A DNA stretch of 64,000 nucleotides from Sebastes aleutianus (Eukaryota; Chordata; Actinopteri; Perciformes; Sebastidae): NCBI GenBank assembly GCA_916700875.1, contig CAKAKS010000062.1, forward strand, positions 1,249,009 through 1,313,008, in the 5' to 3' direction. Both the position numbers and the translations under genes were made by a program. Shown piece after piece: positions 24,285 to 34,850 of the stretch; within the stretch, counting starts at the first letter, position 1; every line of letters starts with the position of its first letter. The notes beneath the pieces were generated by a model that was not told where the DNA came from, did not search any database, and worked only from the letters and a program-made list of their open reading frames with translations.

Positions 24285-24750
24285 AGGCTGAAAATAAAGG
24301 CTTTTAGTTTGAAAGAGAGCATGCAAATATTCAAAATAAAAGAAGTTAAAAATATTTGACAATTTTAAATTAAAAAAGGGGCAATAGAGTATAATAAATA
24401 TTATATTTTAAAAGTATTAGAATTACATGTTCATTTAAAATATAATTACCGTAGTTTAATAAAATATCTAAATTCCAAAAAAGCAATTAAAATAAATATT
24501 CTTATCTAAAATATCAAAACATTTTATCATTATTACAAATTAGATCAAATATAAATAAATATGCACAATAAACAAGAAAAACTGTAAAATGCAAAGCCTC
24601 CTTTTTCATAAATAAACACTGAAACATTCAAGACAGCAAATACAAAAACGCATGAATTCTAATCCAAAAGCAACTGAAAAGCTGAGCCAAGTTGCGCTCC
24701 CAGTTTTCTGCTGCAAAAAAGTAAAAGTTATTCTGCTGCACCATTAATAC

Positions 24751-24894
24751 CTTCACTACATATCTCTGGGCGACAAAGCCCAGATCTCGCCACAGCGTTC
24801 CTGTGCCAGGGTTGCCACACACCGGTCGCTCACCACCGCCAAGCTTTGCCGCCACAAGACCACTGTTGAAATGTGCAGCTAAAAGATCAGCCAT
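24751..24894 (-). CDS. candidate alternative first coding exon of nfix (uncertain)
   Basis: On the minus strand an ATG with G at -3 and G at +4 opens 48 codons (MADLLAAHFNSG... to RYVVK), ending at AAG|GTATTA, an acceptable donor. The 144 nt end in phase 0, so splicing to exon 2 would read ...VVK-DEFHPF in frame. An in-frame TAG lies just upstream. The stretch is GC-richer than its flanks and lies 0.5 kb upstream of exon 2. NFI genes are known to use several first exons spliced to a shared exon 2. The reading frame actually stays open for 88 codons, and open frames of this length occur by chance in 64 kb, so this is a hypothesis only. I do not recognise the peptide. Confidence 0.25.
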
Positions 24895-25559
24895 ACCATT
24901 CCCCTATCTCTGCTACCATGCAAAAAAGGGAGCTCCAACCAGACTCACATCATTTCCACAACAAACTGAACGCAGACAGAAATCACCACAGAAAACCACA
25001 CTGCTAGAGGAAGACAGACGGCCTGGTAGTTACCATTTTGCACTCTCATCATAAATTTGGCACAGCGTTTAAAGTGAAAAAAAAATCTCCTGCACCAGTT
25101 TTTTTTTTTTTCCTCCCGCGCTCCCCAATGTAAAGCGAGCGCTGGTTTGGCTGGAGAATAAGTAGATGAAAAAAAACTTGTGGGGTTGTAAAAAAAAAAA
25201 AATAATTAGCAGAATATGCTGCTCACTAAAAACAGTGGGCCAAAGTTTAAAACCAAAACAACATTGTTTTTTAGGACGGATTGCAGTAGGACCACGGCCA
25301 GCAGCTCATTACACAAAAGCCAAAAAATACAAAAAAAGACAGATAAAAACTTGTAGCAACAAATATTGTCAAGTAAAAATAGAAACAGTATTGCACGGTG
25401 TTAGAAAAAAACAACTTCAACAACGCACTTAAAATAAACAGTCCTTTGTGCTTTCCAAAAAAATAAAAAAAAATGAACCTTGACAAAAAAAAAAAAAAAA
25501 TCCTTGGCAAAGTGTAAGTGGTGGTGGTGTCTGTTCTGATCCCTGGGCCCGGCGCAAGA

Positions 25560-25950
25560 CTCACACACACTCACACACTCTCACACAGATGGGGGGGCCA
25601 GGGAGAGCAGAATGGGGAAGAAAAAAAAAAATAGAGAGCCGAATCAATGTTGGACGAGCGCATACGACCGCTGGCAAAGCCGAGTGCTGCTTCTTTTTTC
25701 CCCTTTTCTCTCCAACTCTCTCTCTTTCTCTTTCTGCTTCTCGCTCGCCGTCTCTCGTCCTCTCCGCGCTCTTTCCCTAACCATTGCTTGAGCCTTTGCC
25801 AACGCGAGTAGGGCCCACCTATTTGGCAACAAGATGCCTGTAGCCCAGCCAATGCGTTAGCTTCAAGAGCTGAAAGGGAGGGAAAAGAGAAAGAGGAGAG
25901 GGTAGGGGAGGGGGGGGGGGGGTGTAGTGGCAATGATAGAGAGAGCGCGC

Positions 25951-25984
<34 letters not shown>

Positions 25985-26700
25985 AGGTGGGAGTGTAGGA
26001 GAGAGCGCAGCCTTGTCCGACGCTGCACAATTTGCCAAATCGACAAGTTCCACTTTGACACGGAGGCAAAGTTCAAGGGAGCAAGTCTCCTCCCGCACCA
26101 ATCCCCTCTGCCTGCCTCCATCTTTACTATGGCCGCCGTCTCCCGCCCCCTCCCCCCCACACAAACCCCCGCCCTCCTCCGTCTCTCTCTCTCTACCCCT
26201 CTCCCTGCTTGCATAATGCCACCTTGGCAGAGGATGGCAAAGAGAGGACACACAGCTTCAGAATCCCTCCAGACCCCACCACCGGCAGCTGCTCGTGGGT
26301 TTACCACAGCAAACAAAGAGGGAGAAACAAACCCGGGCGGCCACACTCCTCTGGCTGCACACACACACAAATCAATGACGAGATGATTTAGAGGCAGAAC
26401 TGGTTACAGAATTTCAAGGGGAAGGCGGGCAGGCAGAGGGAAGTGAATTCGCCTCAGCTGTATTGTGCAGCACTGCGAGCAGCAGATAAAATGGTCAGCG
26501 GGAGTCGTGTTCGGCGTCTCCCACGAAATCCCCCCCGAACCCAAATTTGCTCCGCGCCTTCCTCCCGAACCCCCCGGGAGGGTTTGGCGTTGGGTCTCTG
26601 CGAGTGGCGACGGCTGCCATGTTGCCTCATCGTGATAGCATGTCATTCAGAGTTGCACCTGCTCCGCAGACGGCTAGTCTGAAGGCAGAAGTGCTGCTGA
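25560..26700 (-). promoter_or_regulatory. GC- and GA-rich block upstream of exon 2, possible alternative promoter
   Basis: This is a 1.1 kb island of GC-rich, non-repetitive sequence inside AT-rich intron. It contains GA tracts (25957-25984), a G run (25909-25922), TC-rich runs and several TTGGC/GCCAA half-sites (25797-25860, 26030-26040). An AAGATGGAGGC motif (minus strand near 26115-26126) resembles a YY1-type promoter element. No coding frame here was convincing; long frames in it come from low-complexity GA/TC sequence. Confidence 0.35.
25957..25984 (+). repeat. (GA)14 microsatellite
   Basis: A pure GA tract in the GC/GA-rich block upstream of exon 2. Confidence 0.95.
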
Positions 26701-26849
26701 ATCATAGACGAGAGGGAACGGAGGCTCCAAACAAAAAGATCCAAAACATTCGCCGTGAACAGACATCATATCATGTGCTCTCTGACAATGCAACAAACAA
26801 TGTCACGTAGCTCCACTTAGAAGCACATGGAGTCAACAATCGCAGTTGA

Positions 26850-28205
26850 AAGGAGAGCTGACACGATTAGTCCATCAACAGGACATTAACCTAAAACTAT
26901 TTGGATTATCAATGTCCACCAAGGAAATGATCAGTCGACTAATCGGTTAAGTTCATTTAATCGACAGATCTGTAAAACTGAGTTTCTCCACAAAGAATCA
27001 CACAAAAGCACCACTTTCAGGCCCAGTCTACACATAGACAGAGATTTTTAAAAACGGATATTTTCCCCTCCTTTTAAAAAATAAATTCTGTCCACATGAT
27101 CTTCGTTTTACAAAATATCTCCATCCACACTCAAATGCAAAAAACGACTCCAAACCCTCGCCTTCATATTTACATGTCATTTTAACAAATTCACTTTTTT
27201 GTTCAAAATATTTAAATTATTTTTTTCAAAAATTTGCCAGCCACTCAATAGATTACCATTGTTTTTTTTGACTGGTGAGAGAAGCAAATGTAGCAGCATT
27301 TGGCTGGTGGCTGGTGCTAATTTCCAACCCCGGTCACCACAAGTGAGATCACAAGTTAAGGGTCAAGGGATTTTGTTAACACACTTCTCCTTCCCTTTCC
27401 TTCGGCTTCATTACAGTCAGTTTGATAATAGTTGGTGGGGGGGCTGGGATTCCTGTCATCACTCTGCTGTCATCAACTGTCTCTTTACATGCATAAATGA
27501 GGAAAGGGAGGTCGTTCAGGTTTACGTCCACAGCCCTTCTGAGTGCTCCAGACCTCGCCTTCCATCGCCCAAAAGTATTCGGCCTCGACATGTTAAATGT
27601 CCTCCCTGCTTTGGCCTCCTGTGACTGAAACATTTTCCAAATGTAAAGTAGTAATTAGTCTGAGCAGTGCTAACAAAACGTAAAAAGGCCGGTAGTCCGC
27701 CATCTTTGTTATTGTTTCTGGCGTATGCTCATTACACAAAGCAACAATGGGCATGTGCGAAATGAGGAGAGCACGTCATCGTTTCCCAAACACTTCATTT
27801 TACACGTTTCACACCGACACAAAGGAACCAGAGCTTTTAAATATCTGCACCTTAGAAGGCGTTATCAAAAATATCAGTTTTTGTGACCCAAAACTCTGTT
27901 TGCGTGTGGACGAGAGGCCAAAATATCAATTAAAAAAAATATCCGTATACATGTAGACAGGGGCCTAATGATTTTGTCGACTAATCGATTAGTTGATTTA
28001 ATCGACGGATCTGTAAACATGAGTTTCTCCTCAAAGAAAATAACACAAAAGCACCACTTTAAATCTGGTGTTTACCAGAGATGTGCTGAGAAGTTTCTTG
28101 GAAATAAGTTATTCAGCATGAAAAAAGCATAAAAAATGACTAATCAACTAAAGAAATCTTAGTTGACTAAGACCAAAACGACAGATTAGTCGACTAATTA
28201 TAACA
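26850..28205. mobile_element. composite: TCGACTAATCG repeat split by a GGCCC-ended element
   Basis: The segment 26930-27025 (GTCGACTAATCGGTT, AATCGACAGATCTGTAAA, CACAAAAGCACCACTTT) recurs at 27974-28062. Between them, 27027-27966 has inverted ends GGCCCAGTCTACACAT and ATACATGTAGACAGGGGCC. A TTAGTCGACTAATTATAAC end lies at about 28186. No coding frame was recognised inside. Confidence 0.6.
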
Positions 28206-28417
28206 GTCATTTATTTTTTTAAGTAAAAATGCCAAACTGGTTTGCTGGTTCCAGCTTCTCAACAACGAGGATTTGATGCTTTCCTTTGCCATGTATGATA
28301 CGAGAATTTTTTGAGACTGGGTGTCAGATAAAACAAGCAATTTAGCTGACCCAAATGCTTCGAAGCTTAAACCGTTGCCATGGTAATCAACCTCCAAATC
28401 AGTATTGGAATGCTTCG

Positions 28418-28422
<5 letters not shown>

Positions 28423-28453
<31 letters not shown>
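28423..28453 (+). repeat. (TA)15 microsatellite
   Basis: A pure TA tract. Confidence 0.96.
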
Positions 28454-28456
<3 letters not shown>

Positions 28457-29273
28457 TATGTAATAATGTAATAAAATATAAATCCCCAAATAGCCCATGA
28501 AATAAGGAATAATCCCACAACATGATTCATTACTCTTGTTCAACATTAATTATTATTATTTATTCTCAGAAGGATGTGGCTGTTTGTTATGTGTAGAGGT
28601 GTGTGTGTGTGTACACTGGCACGGTCCCCAAGCTTCCAATACTTTCAAATATTTTTCACCAAAGCTTCAAAGCCCAAAAAATGGTATTCGGACAGCTCTA
28701 CAAGCAATATACAAAGATGTCACCTTGGGATCTGAAAAAAAATCATAATAGGCATTTTTCACAGCTGTCTGGGATTTTATAGACAAAATTATTAATAGAG
28801 AAAGTAATTGACAGATTAACCTATAATGAAAATGACTGTTAGCTGCAGCTCTAAATGAACATTTGAGCACAAATTTTAATTCATACACTTCTCGTTCAAA
28901 GAACTATAGGTGCAATCACATTGATCAAAAAAGACAGATATTCTGTCAATCTTTAAAAAATGACCGAGGTTATTGACACTCAACCAAATCAACATGGCGT
29001 TATGCAAACAAAAGGTAGAGGCACTCAAACACACACAATAGCACCACCATTCCCTCACTAATAGTACACACTACGGCCTCCGCTCTCATCCCTAACAGCA
29101 ATACATGTCAGCTTCATCTCCTGCAGCCATCAGCCTAATGGAACAGCCATCGTCTGCTAACACAGTGAAGGACAACACACCTCCACACTGCTCATCATCT
29201 CTCCCTGTGTCACTGACCACGGTTAGATGGAGCAACAAAGCACATTCACACATCTCACTGTGGTGGATTCATA

Positions 29274-29275
<2 letters not shown>

Positions 29276-29322
<47 letters not shown>
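29276..29322 (+). repeat. (TG)n then (GA)n compound microsatellite
   Basis: TG to 29309 followed by GA. Confidence 0.97.
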
Positions 29323-32300
29323 AATATGGCATTAAAGTTCAATCTAGTTCTGTTCCCATCACCTCCTGCAGTAGAAACAACATCTGAAAACTTAACTGGC
29401 ACTTGAATGCTGTTGCTGTTTGTCTGCTTTTCACTCCAAATTAAGTCTTTCTGCCAAAATGCAAATAAACCACCATTCAAATGTCACTGGAATTTGACTA
29501 CAAGGGGGTTTAAGTCATTTTCCTTAGCTATGCTATTTGCAGGAATAACATCCAGGAATAACTGTTATGCAGATTCTTTCAAACTGCCAAATGTGGAGGG
29601 AGAGACGTGACATTGAACCTGTCTGTGGGAGAGCTAACTGTGGATGAGCATAGACTAGCATTTACAGACTAGCATGTGTGCTTTCTCTGCTGCGCCACAG
29701 CGGGCCTGTGTGACGTTCAGGTGTCACGTTCAGGTGGAACGTTCAGGTGTCTGTATTAACATGGAGCTTCTTTAGGTTATCGAGCCAACAGAAACCGTCA
29801 TGGAAGGTTCATCTTCTTACCTGGAAATTAAATTAACGCCAAACGCGCGTGGACTTCATCTTTAATCCGGGTTTATGATCAATTAGCAGTCGGTGTTTTC
29901 TTCCTCATATTTTATATAATATAATATGTGAATATGTGAGAGTTTCCGGTGTTTCATCTTTTCACCTTCGAAGTCTCCAGAAAGAAGAAATGTATCCAGT
30001 CTGCACGTGATGCCTTAAGGGTCACATTTCAGGCCTGGAAATTAAAAAGAAAATGACAAGCGATCCCCGTCAGTTTCTCTGATACACCGATATTCACCCA
30101 AATTAAAGTCCTGGATTATTTGTCCATGTTTCTCTGGCTAATTTCCTCCAGACCCCGTTATTAATACGACGAAAAACGTAGCCAAAACAATTAATAATGG
30201 GCCATTACTTTCCCCCGTGTCTCTATCTTCTCACAGGGAACTTGAAATGTGAATACTTAATAAAAAAGCATGAAGGTATCATCGATGGAGTCTGCCAGGA
30301 ACAACATGGACATGAAAAAAGCTGAATGAAGACGGGCTGGCATTCCCGCCAGCGACACAGTTATTGTGCTACACCGTTACTAAAACCCGACGTCAATTAA
30401 TACCGGAGGAGAAGACCCACAACACACGAGCATATGTATTATGTATGTATAATATATGAATGTTAATGTAATAAACGAGCTTTCCTGTGAGGCCCTGAAC
30501 GACCCGGATGACTGCTGGAAACGGTTCTGATTTACATTTAGTATTTTTATTTTTAAAAAATCAAGTTCGTATTTAAAATAGATAAATCTAAATATCTATA
30601 ATTCATGTAAATATAAAAAATGTTGCTGATGTGATATTTTGATAATTATTGATATTTAAGACCCCAAAATCGATTTTCCGTTGCAAAAGCGTCGATTTCA
30701 AAAGGTTTCAAAGTATGCTGCATAAAAACCCTCAAGCTGAATTTAAACAGTCCACGACAAGACAAAAGAAATGATTTTGAAGTCCTTTTTTTTTTATCAA
30801 TTCTCCGCACGTCTGACCGAGACTGTGGAGTTGGCTGCCAACTTCAGATTAACTCTTTGAGTGAGGAGAGAAAAGGCTCACAGACTCACAGTCTGATTCA
30901 TTAGTGCGCCTGTGAAACGACAGAGGAGGCTCCATCCGTTAAATACTTCATATATTGGGGCTATTTATTTCACTCTGCACGAATAGCCTTAAAATGATTC
31001 TGTTTATTGTTTGCTTTTATTTAACTCCTCAATAATTTCCATTTTATTGTGCTTTTTTTCCCCCTAAAAATTAAAAGAATCAATATTATAATTTAATTTA
31101 GGTCTAATCATGTTGATCAGAATTCGATTTTTCTTTCAGTCACTTCAATGTGGAACACTCCTGCATGTCTACATGAATTTGTCCACTATAAGAGAATACA
31201 TGCTATATACTTATTCTATTTTCTTACATGTTTGCATGTCATAAATAAATAAATGAATAAATATTAAGACTTAATAAAGCAGCTAGCAGGAGGCCGTCCT
31301 GCCTGCTTACAAAGTAAATCCCTCCACATGAATGCATGTAAAAATGAAGGCAAATAAAATGCATGCAATTAAAATGACAGAGCAATTACGAGTATCATTT
31401 CAGTGTTTATGCGGGCAACCTTGTTTGACTTTCCAAGAAACAATGGAGGTAAAAGTGAGCTTTGCTCCGAAGTCCAAATCCTAAAGCCAAATAATCAAAA
31501 CTCTGGCACGGTGAAATGCATTCTTTTTTGTTGTTGATAAATCCTTGGCTTGAATGTTTTGTTTTCCAACCAACATTGAAATGTTTCATCAAAAATAATT
31601 CCAACCATTCTGAATGCCCAGAATATGAGTTTTCTACATAAATATCTTTAACTTAATAAAAGTTAAACAAACTCAGACAGGGATAAAAGTCTCTCTCTGA
31701 CCCATAATGCCCAGCAGCACTAGGCCTCTCCGCCCTGCTTTGTCCTGCTCCGCCCTGTGGTACCTGACCTCGGCGAAGCTGCGCTGCATCTCATTAGACC
31801 AATTAAACTGTGGTCTGCATGACCCGAGGGCCTCCCAGCCGCCTGGCCCTTCATTAGTGCGGCTCTGTGCCGGTCTGGGCTCCGCTCTGTCCTCTCCTGC
31901 CCAGCTGAGTGTCCCTGACCCTGGACGGAGCCTGACACCGGCTCCCCCTGACCCCGGCTCCGACCGCTGACAGAGAGCCAGAGCAGGGGAGGAGACGGGG
32001 TTAGGAGGGACGGAGAGGGGATGCAGGAGGATTCAATCATTCGCTTAAGAGTGCAAAGATACTGGAGGCTTGTGTGGGGGACATTTAATGAGTGGAATCT
32101 CATTTGGATTCATCCAGATGTGGATATTTTATTCAAAACTGGTCTTGTATCATTTTAAAACTCACGTTTCCACCTTATGAAATAGACATTTAGGGGATTT
32201 ATATATCACAAGATGGCAGCCAGGCGTGTTGTCAACCAAAAAATACTGTAATCAGAACACGCTACATTGCCTGCTGCGTGACCCTCCATTGTTTTCACAC

Positions 32301-32351
32301 ACAGTAATCATGCCTGTTAATCATTAAAGAAGGGGGGAGACACAGGATTAC

Positions 32352-32411
32352 ATTTAAAGGGGACATATCATGCTCATTTTCAGGTTCATACTTGTAATTT
32401 GGGTTTCTACT
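32352..32411 (+). mobile_element. left half of an AAGGGGACATATCA element
   Basis: It reads TTTAAAGGGGACATATCATG then CTCATTTTCAGGTTCATACT, as at 39734. The right half appears at 33730-33914, so the sequence between is probably an insertion. Confidence 0.7.
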
Positions 32412-32666
32412 ACAACATAACAGAACGACTTTCAATTATTTTGAATACAGGGATTCAGCCAGTATGTCGCAAGCCCGGCAGGCCTGAAATGACTCCTCGC
32501 CGGGGCAAAACGTCGTTTTTTATATTATGTATTTGTATGTATATTTTATTATGTATTTTAAAATGTGTATTTTTAAGATGTTTTTTAAACTAAAATGTGT
32601 TCTACAAGTAGAGAACGGTGTGCTTAATGTTAGCAAGTGTTGGTGTTTGCGGTCAAGAGAGCGAGG

Positions 32667-32669
<3 letters not shown>

Positions 32670-32704
<35 letters not shown>
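32670..32704 (+). repeat. (GT)17 microsatellite
   Basis: A pure GT tract inside the hAT remnant. Confidence 0.96.
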
Positions 32705-32706
<2 letters not shown>

Positions 32707-33214
32707 CGGAGTGACGGTGAGATGAAGTCAGCTGTAACTAGCTGTGAGCGTAGCAGTGTTTGTACAGTTTAGGCTGTCAGTGAATAAATGCTGAAAATCC
32801 TCAAGACACAAGACAAGTTCCAGTGTCTTGTAGGATTTTTCCATACATGACTCCATACATGCCCAGCACGGCAGAGATTTACGTCTCCATTACAAGGTAA
32901 CAGCTACTCAAAGGAGCAGCAGTAAAATGGTTATAGACACATTTCATTTCCTATAGTCTTCACAATAAAAGTCCCCATTCTTTTGTTATTTAAAAGCTTT
33001 TATTTTAAAGCAGCAAAATCAGGGAATGTTGGCTTTTCATCAGCAGCAACTAAACACAACTCCTATGCAGCTAAAAAGTGAAAGTGAAGTCAAATAAAGC
33101 AGATATGGGAAAGTACAAACAGTGAAGCCGGAGATTCAGTTAGGAGCTACAAAAGTAGTGAGAGCTGAACACACAACGTCTTTCTCTTTGGTCTCCTGTA
33201 TGCTTGTTGGAGGG

Positions 33215-33400
33215 GGAGAAGGGGGGGGTCATTGGCAATTCTTTGGATTTAAACTAAACGAAAAAGGAGAGCCAGACAACGTGAACCAACGAAGTGATTT
33301 GTAAACTGTGCGATAAACAAGCCGGGACTAAAGATGGAAACGCCACAAATCTCCGCTCCCGTCTTAAAACTCAGCCACCGACTCCCTCCATGAAGAGCAG
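33215..33400 (+). pseudogene. hAT transposase BED-finger fragment, frameshifted
   Basis: Two adjoining frames give FFGFKLNEKGEPDNVNQRS and then VICKLCDKQAGTKDGN followed by ATNLRSRLK. This is the BED zinc finger of hAT transposases (aromatic block, CxxC, then NLxxHLK). A one-base shift near 33292-33296 separates the frames, and the expected histidine after NLRS is replaced by arginine, so the finger is broken. The catalytic domain is absent. This is a dead remnant. Confidence 0.7.
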
Positions 33401-33729
33401 CCCAACCAAAACTCCTCCCACGGTGAGCAGTCAGCTCTCAATCAGAGGTAACCAAATACAAACGGTGGCGAGACTCTACGAGGGCAGTTACTAGTCACCA
33501 GCTGATTGATCTGATTCATTGATCTCGGCATGTTATTGTGTAAAATAGCGCTAGCTGTCTAAACATTGTGGCCACCTATGTATTGCAATGTATGTGTCTC
33601 CAGTCCATAAATATCGATATCGATATCTATCGATCTCTTCAGCTTCTTTTGGACGATAATATCTGTATATCCTCTTTTTTCTTAAAGCAATATCGTCAGT
33701 AGGGAAATTTCAATATCGCCCAACCCTAG

Positions 33730-33914
33730 TCTGAATATCCCTGTATTATATCCCTGTATTCACCCTCTGTCTGAAACACTCCGTTTTAGCGCCTGTCTGC
33801 TCTGATTGACTTGCGAGAAAAATATTGTGCACCTTTGCAAAGGTAGCTCTCAAGCTGTGGGCGGTTTGTTCTAATGAGCCTGCATGTGAGTTTTTCATGA
33901 TATGTCTTTTTTAA
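33730..33914 (+). mobile_element. right half of an AAGGGGACATATCA element
   Basis: It shares CACCCTCTGTCTGAAAC, CTCCGTTTTAGCGCCTGTC and ATGAGCCTGCATGTGA with 39860-40070. It ends CATGATATGTC before TTTTTTAA, matching the right terminal repeat at 41014-41034. Confidence 0.7.
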
Positions 33915-34597
33915 ATACGGCAGTAGGCAGTATGTTTTTGGCATCGTTGGGCAAAAAATTACATAATAACCTTTCAGCATATTGTAATTCAAGACTTCTG
34001 CACCTCCTCATGGCTCTGTTTTCAGGCTTTAGAAAATCTAGCCCGTGACGGGAGACTTTGACCAATCACAGGTCATTTCAGAGAGAGAGCGTTCCTATTG
34101 GCTATTTATTCAACGGAGGCAGCTGTCAATCACTCAGAACTCCGATCAAACGGTCAAACTGGGCAGCGCTGATCAAATATGAATTAATATTCTGTTACTG
34201 TAATGCCTATTTCTCACGTAAAATGTTTTCAGAAAAGTGTAGTGTACTGTTTAGCTTTAAAATGAGAAAGTTTGCTCCGGCTGGTGGGCAGTACTTGATT
34301 GATTCATATTTGATCGGCGCTGCCTAGTTTTGACCGTTTGATCGGAGTTCAGAGTGATTGACAGCTGCTCAGAGACGGCAAGGCTCCAGCTTGGCTCTGA
34401 TTGGTTGTTTTCCTCCAGTCTGTGAAATCTTGCAGATGCCGTTAGGAGCACAGGAGGACACCGGAGGACACCAGAGGAACATGATTTTTTTCAGATTACC
34501 TGTCTTTTGCTCTACTGTCAGGATATAGCGACCGTTTTATAAAAATAACTTTTTTTATATCATATTTGCTCCACTGTGCCTACCCAAGCGTTAAAGA
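33915..34597. mobile_element. foldback element, copy 1
   Basis: It shares GGCAGCTGTCAATCACTC, GCGCTGATCAAATATGAAT and TAGCCCGTGACGGGAGAC with 51334-52136 in opposite orientation. Its two halves are inverse to each other: 34123-34185 against 34297-34372. The end TGCCTACCCAAGCGTTAAAG resembles the TTAAAGC terminus of the other copy. Confidence 0.75.
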
Positions 34598-34786
34598 CCG
34601 GGGGGAAAAAATACCTCAGAACACCCCCCCACACACACACTGATGCGTGTAAAGATCCACGGAGCTCAACGCCTTGCCTGCGTTAGTTGCACTTCTCTCT
34701 TGAGTTTACAAACCGGCACGTTACTATGTGTGAAAAATCTGTAAGCAATTTGCGGTGGCTGCGTGCTAACGTGCCCAGGGTGGGCC

Positions 34787-34850
34787 GTGTGTGTGTGTGT
34801 GTGTGGGGGGGGTGGGGGGGGGGGGGGTGGGGGGTGGGGGGGGGGGGGGT
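34787..34850 (+). repeat. TG tract followed by G runs (G-quadruplex candidate)
   Basis: (GT)n is followed at 34805-34849 by G runs of 8, 14, 6 and 14 bases separated by single T's. This satisfies a G-quadruplex pattern on the plus strand, which is the template strand for nfix. Confidence 0.85.

Larger units (their letters stand above)
28206..32351. other. intron 1, mostly unique AT-rich stretch
   Basis: Apart from microsatellites at 28423 and 29276 I see no repeat ends. GTTCAGGTGTCACGTTCAGGTG at 29716-29737 is a short tandem. A GC-richer block lies at 31700-31980. No gene seen. Confidence 0.5.
32412..33729 (+). mobile_element. hAT transposon remnant inside the AAGGGGACATATCA element
   Basis: It ends TTCAATATCGCCCAACCCTAG, a hAT-like terminus, and encodes a broken BED zinc finger at 33215-33375. 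A (TG)n lies at 32670-32704. The left terminus was not recognised. The order of insertion is inferred from the interrupted outer element. Confidence 0.5.

Noticed and set aside
23730..24359. 209-codon open frame on the plus strand over nfix exon 2
   Set aside because: It is the antisense shadow of a strongly conserved coding exon and has no family features.
25571..26370. 226- and 183-codon minus-strand frames
   Set aside because: They are long because of GA/TC low-complexity sequence; no domain, and no splice structure that fits nfix.
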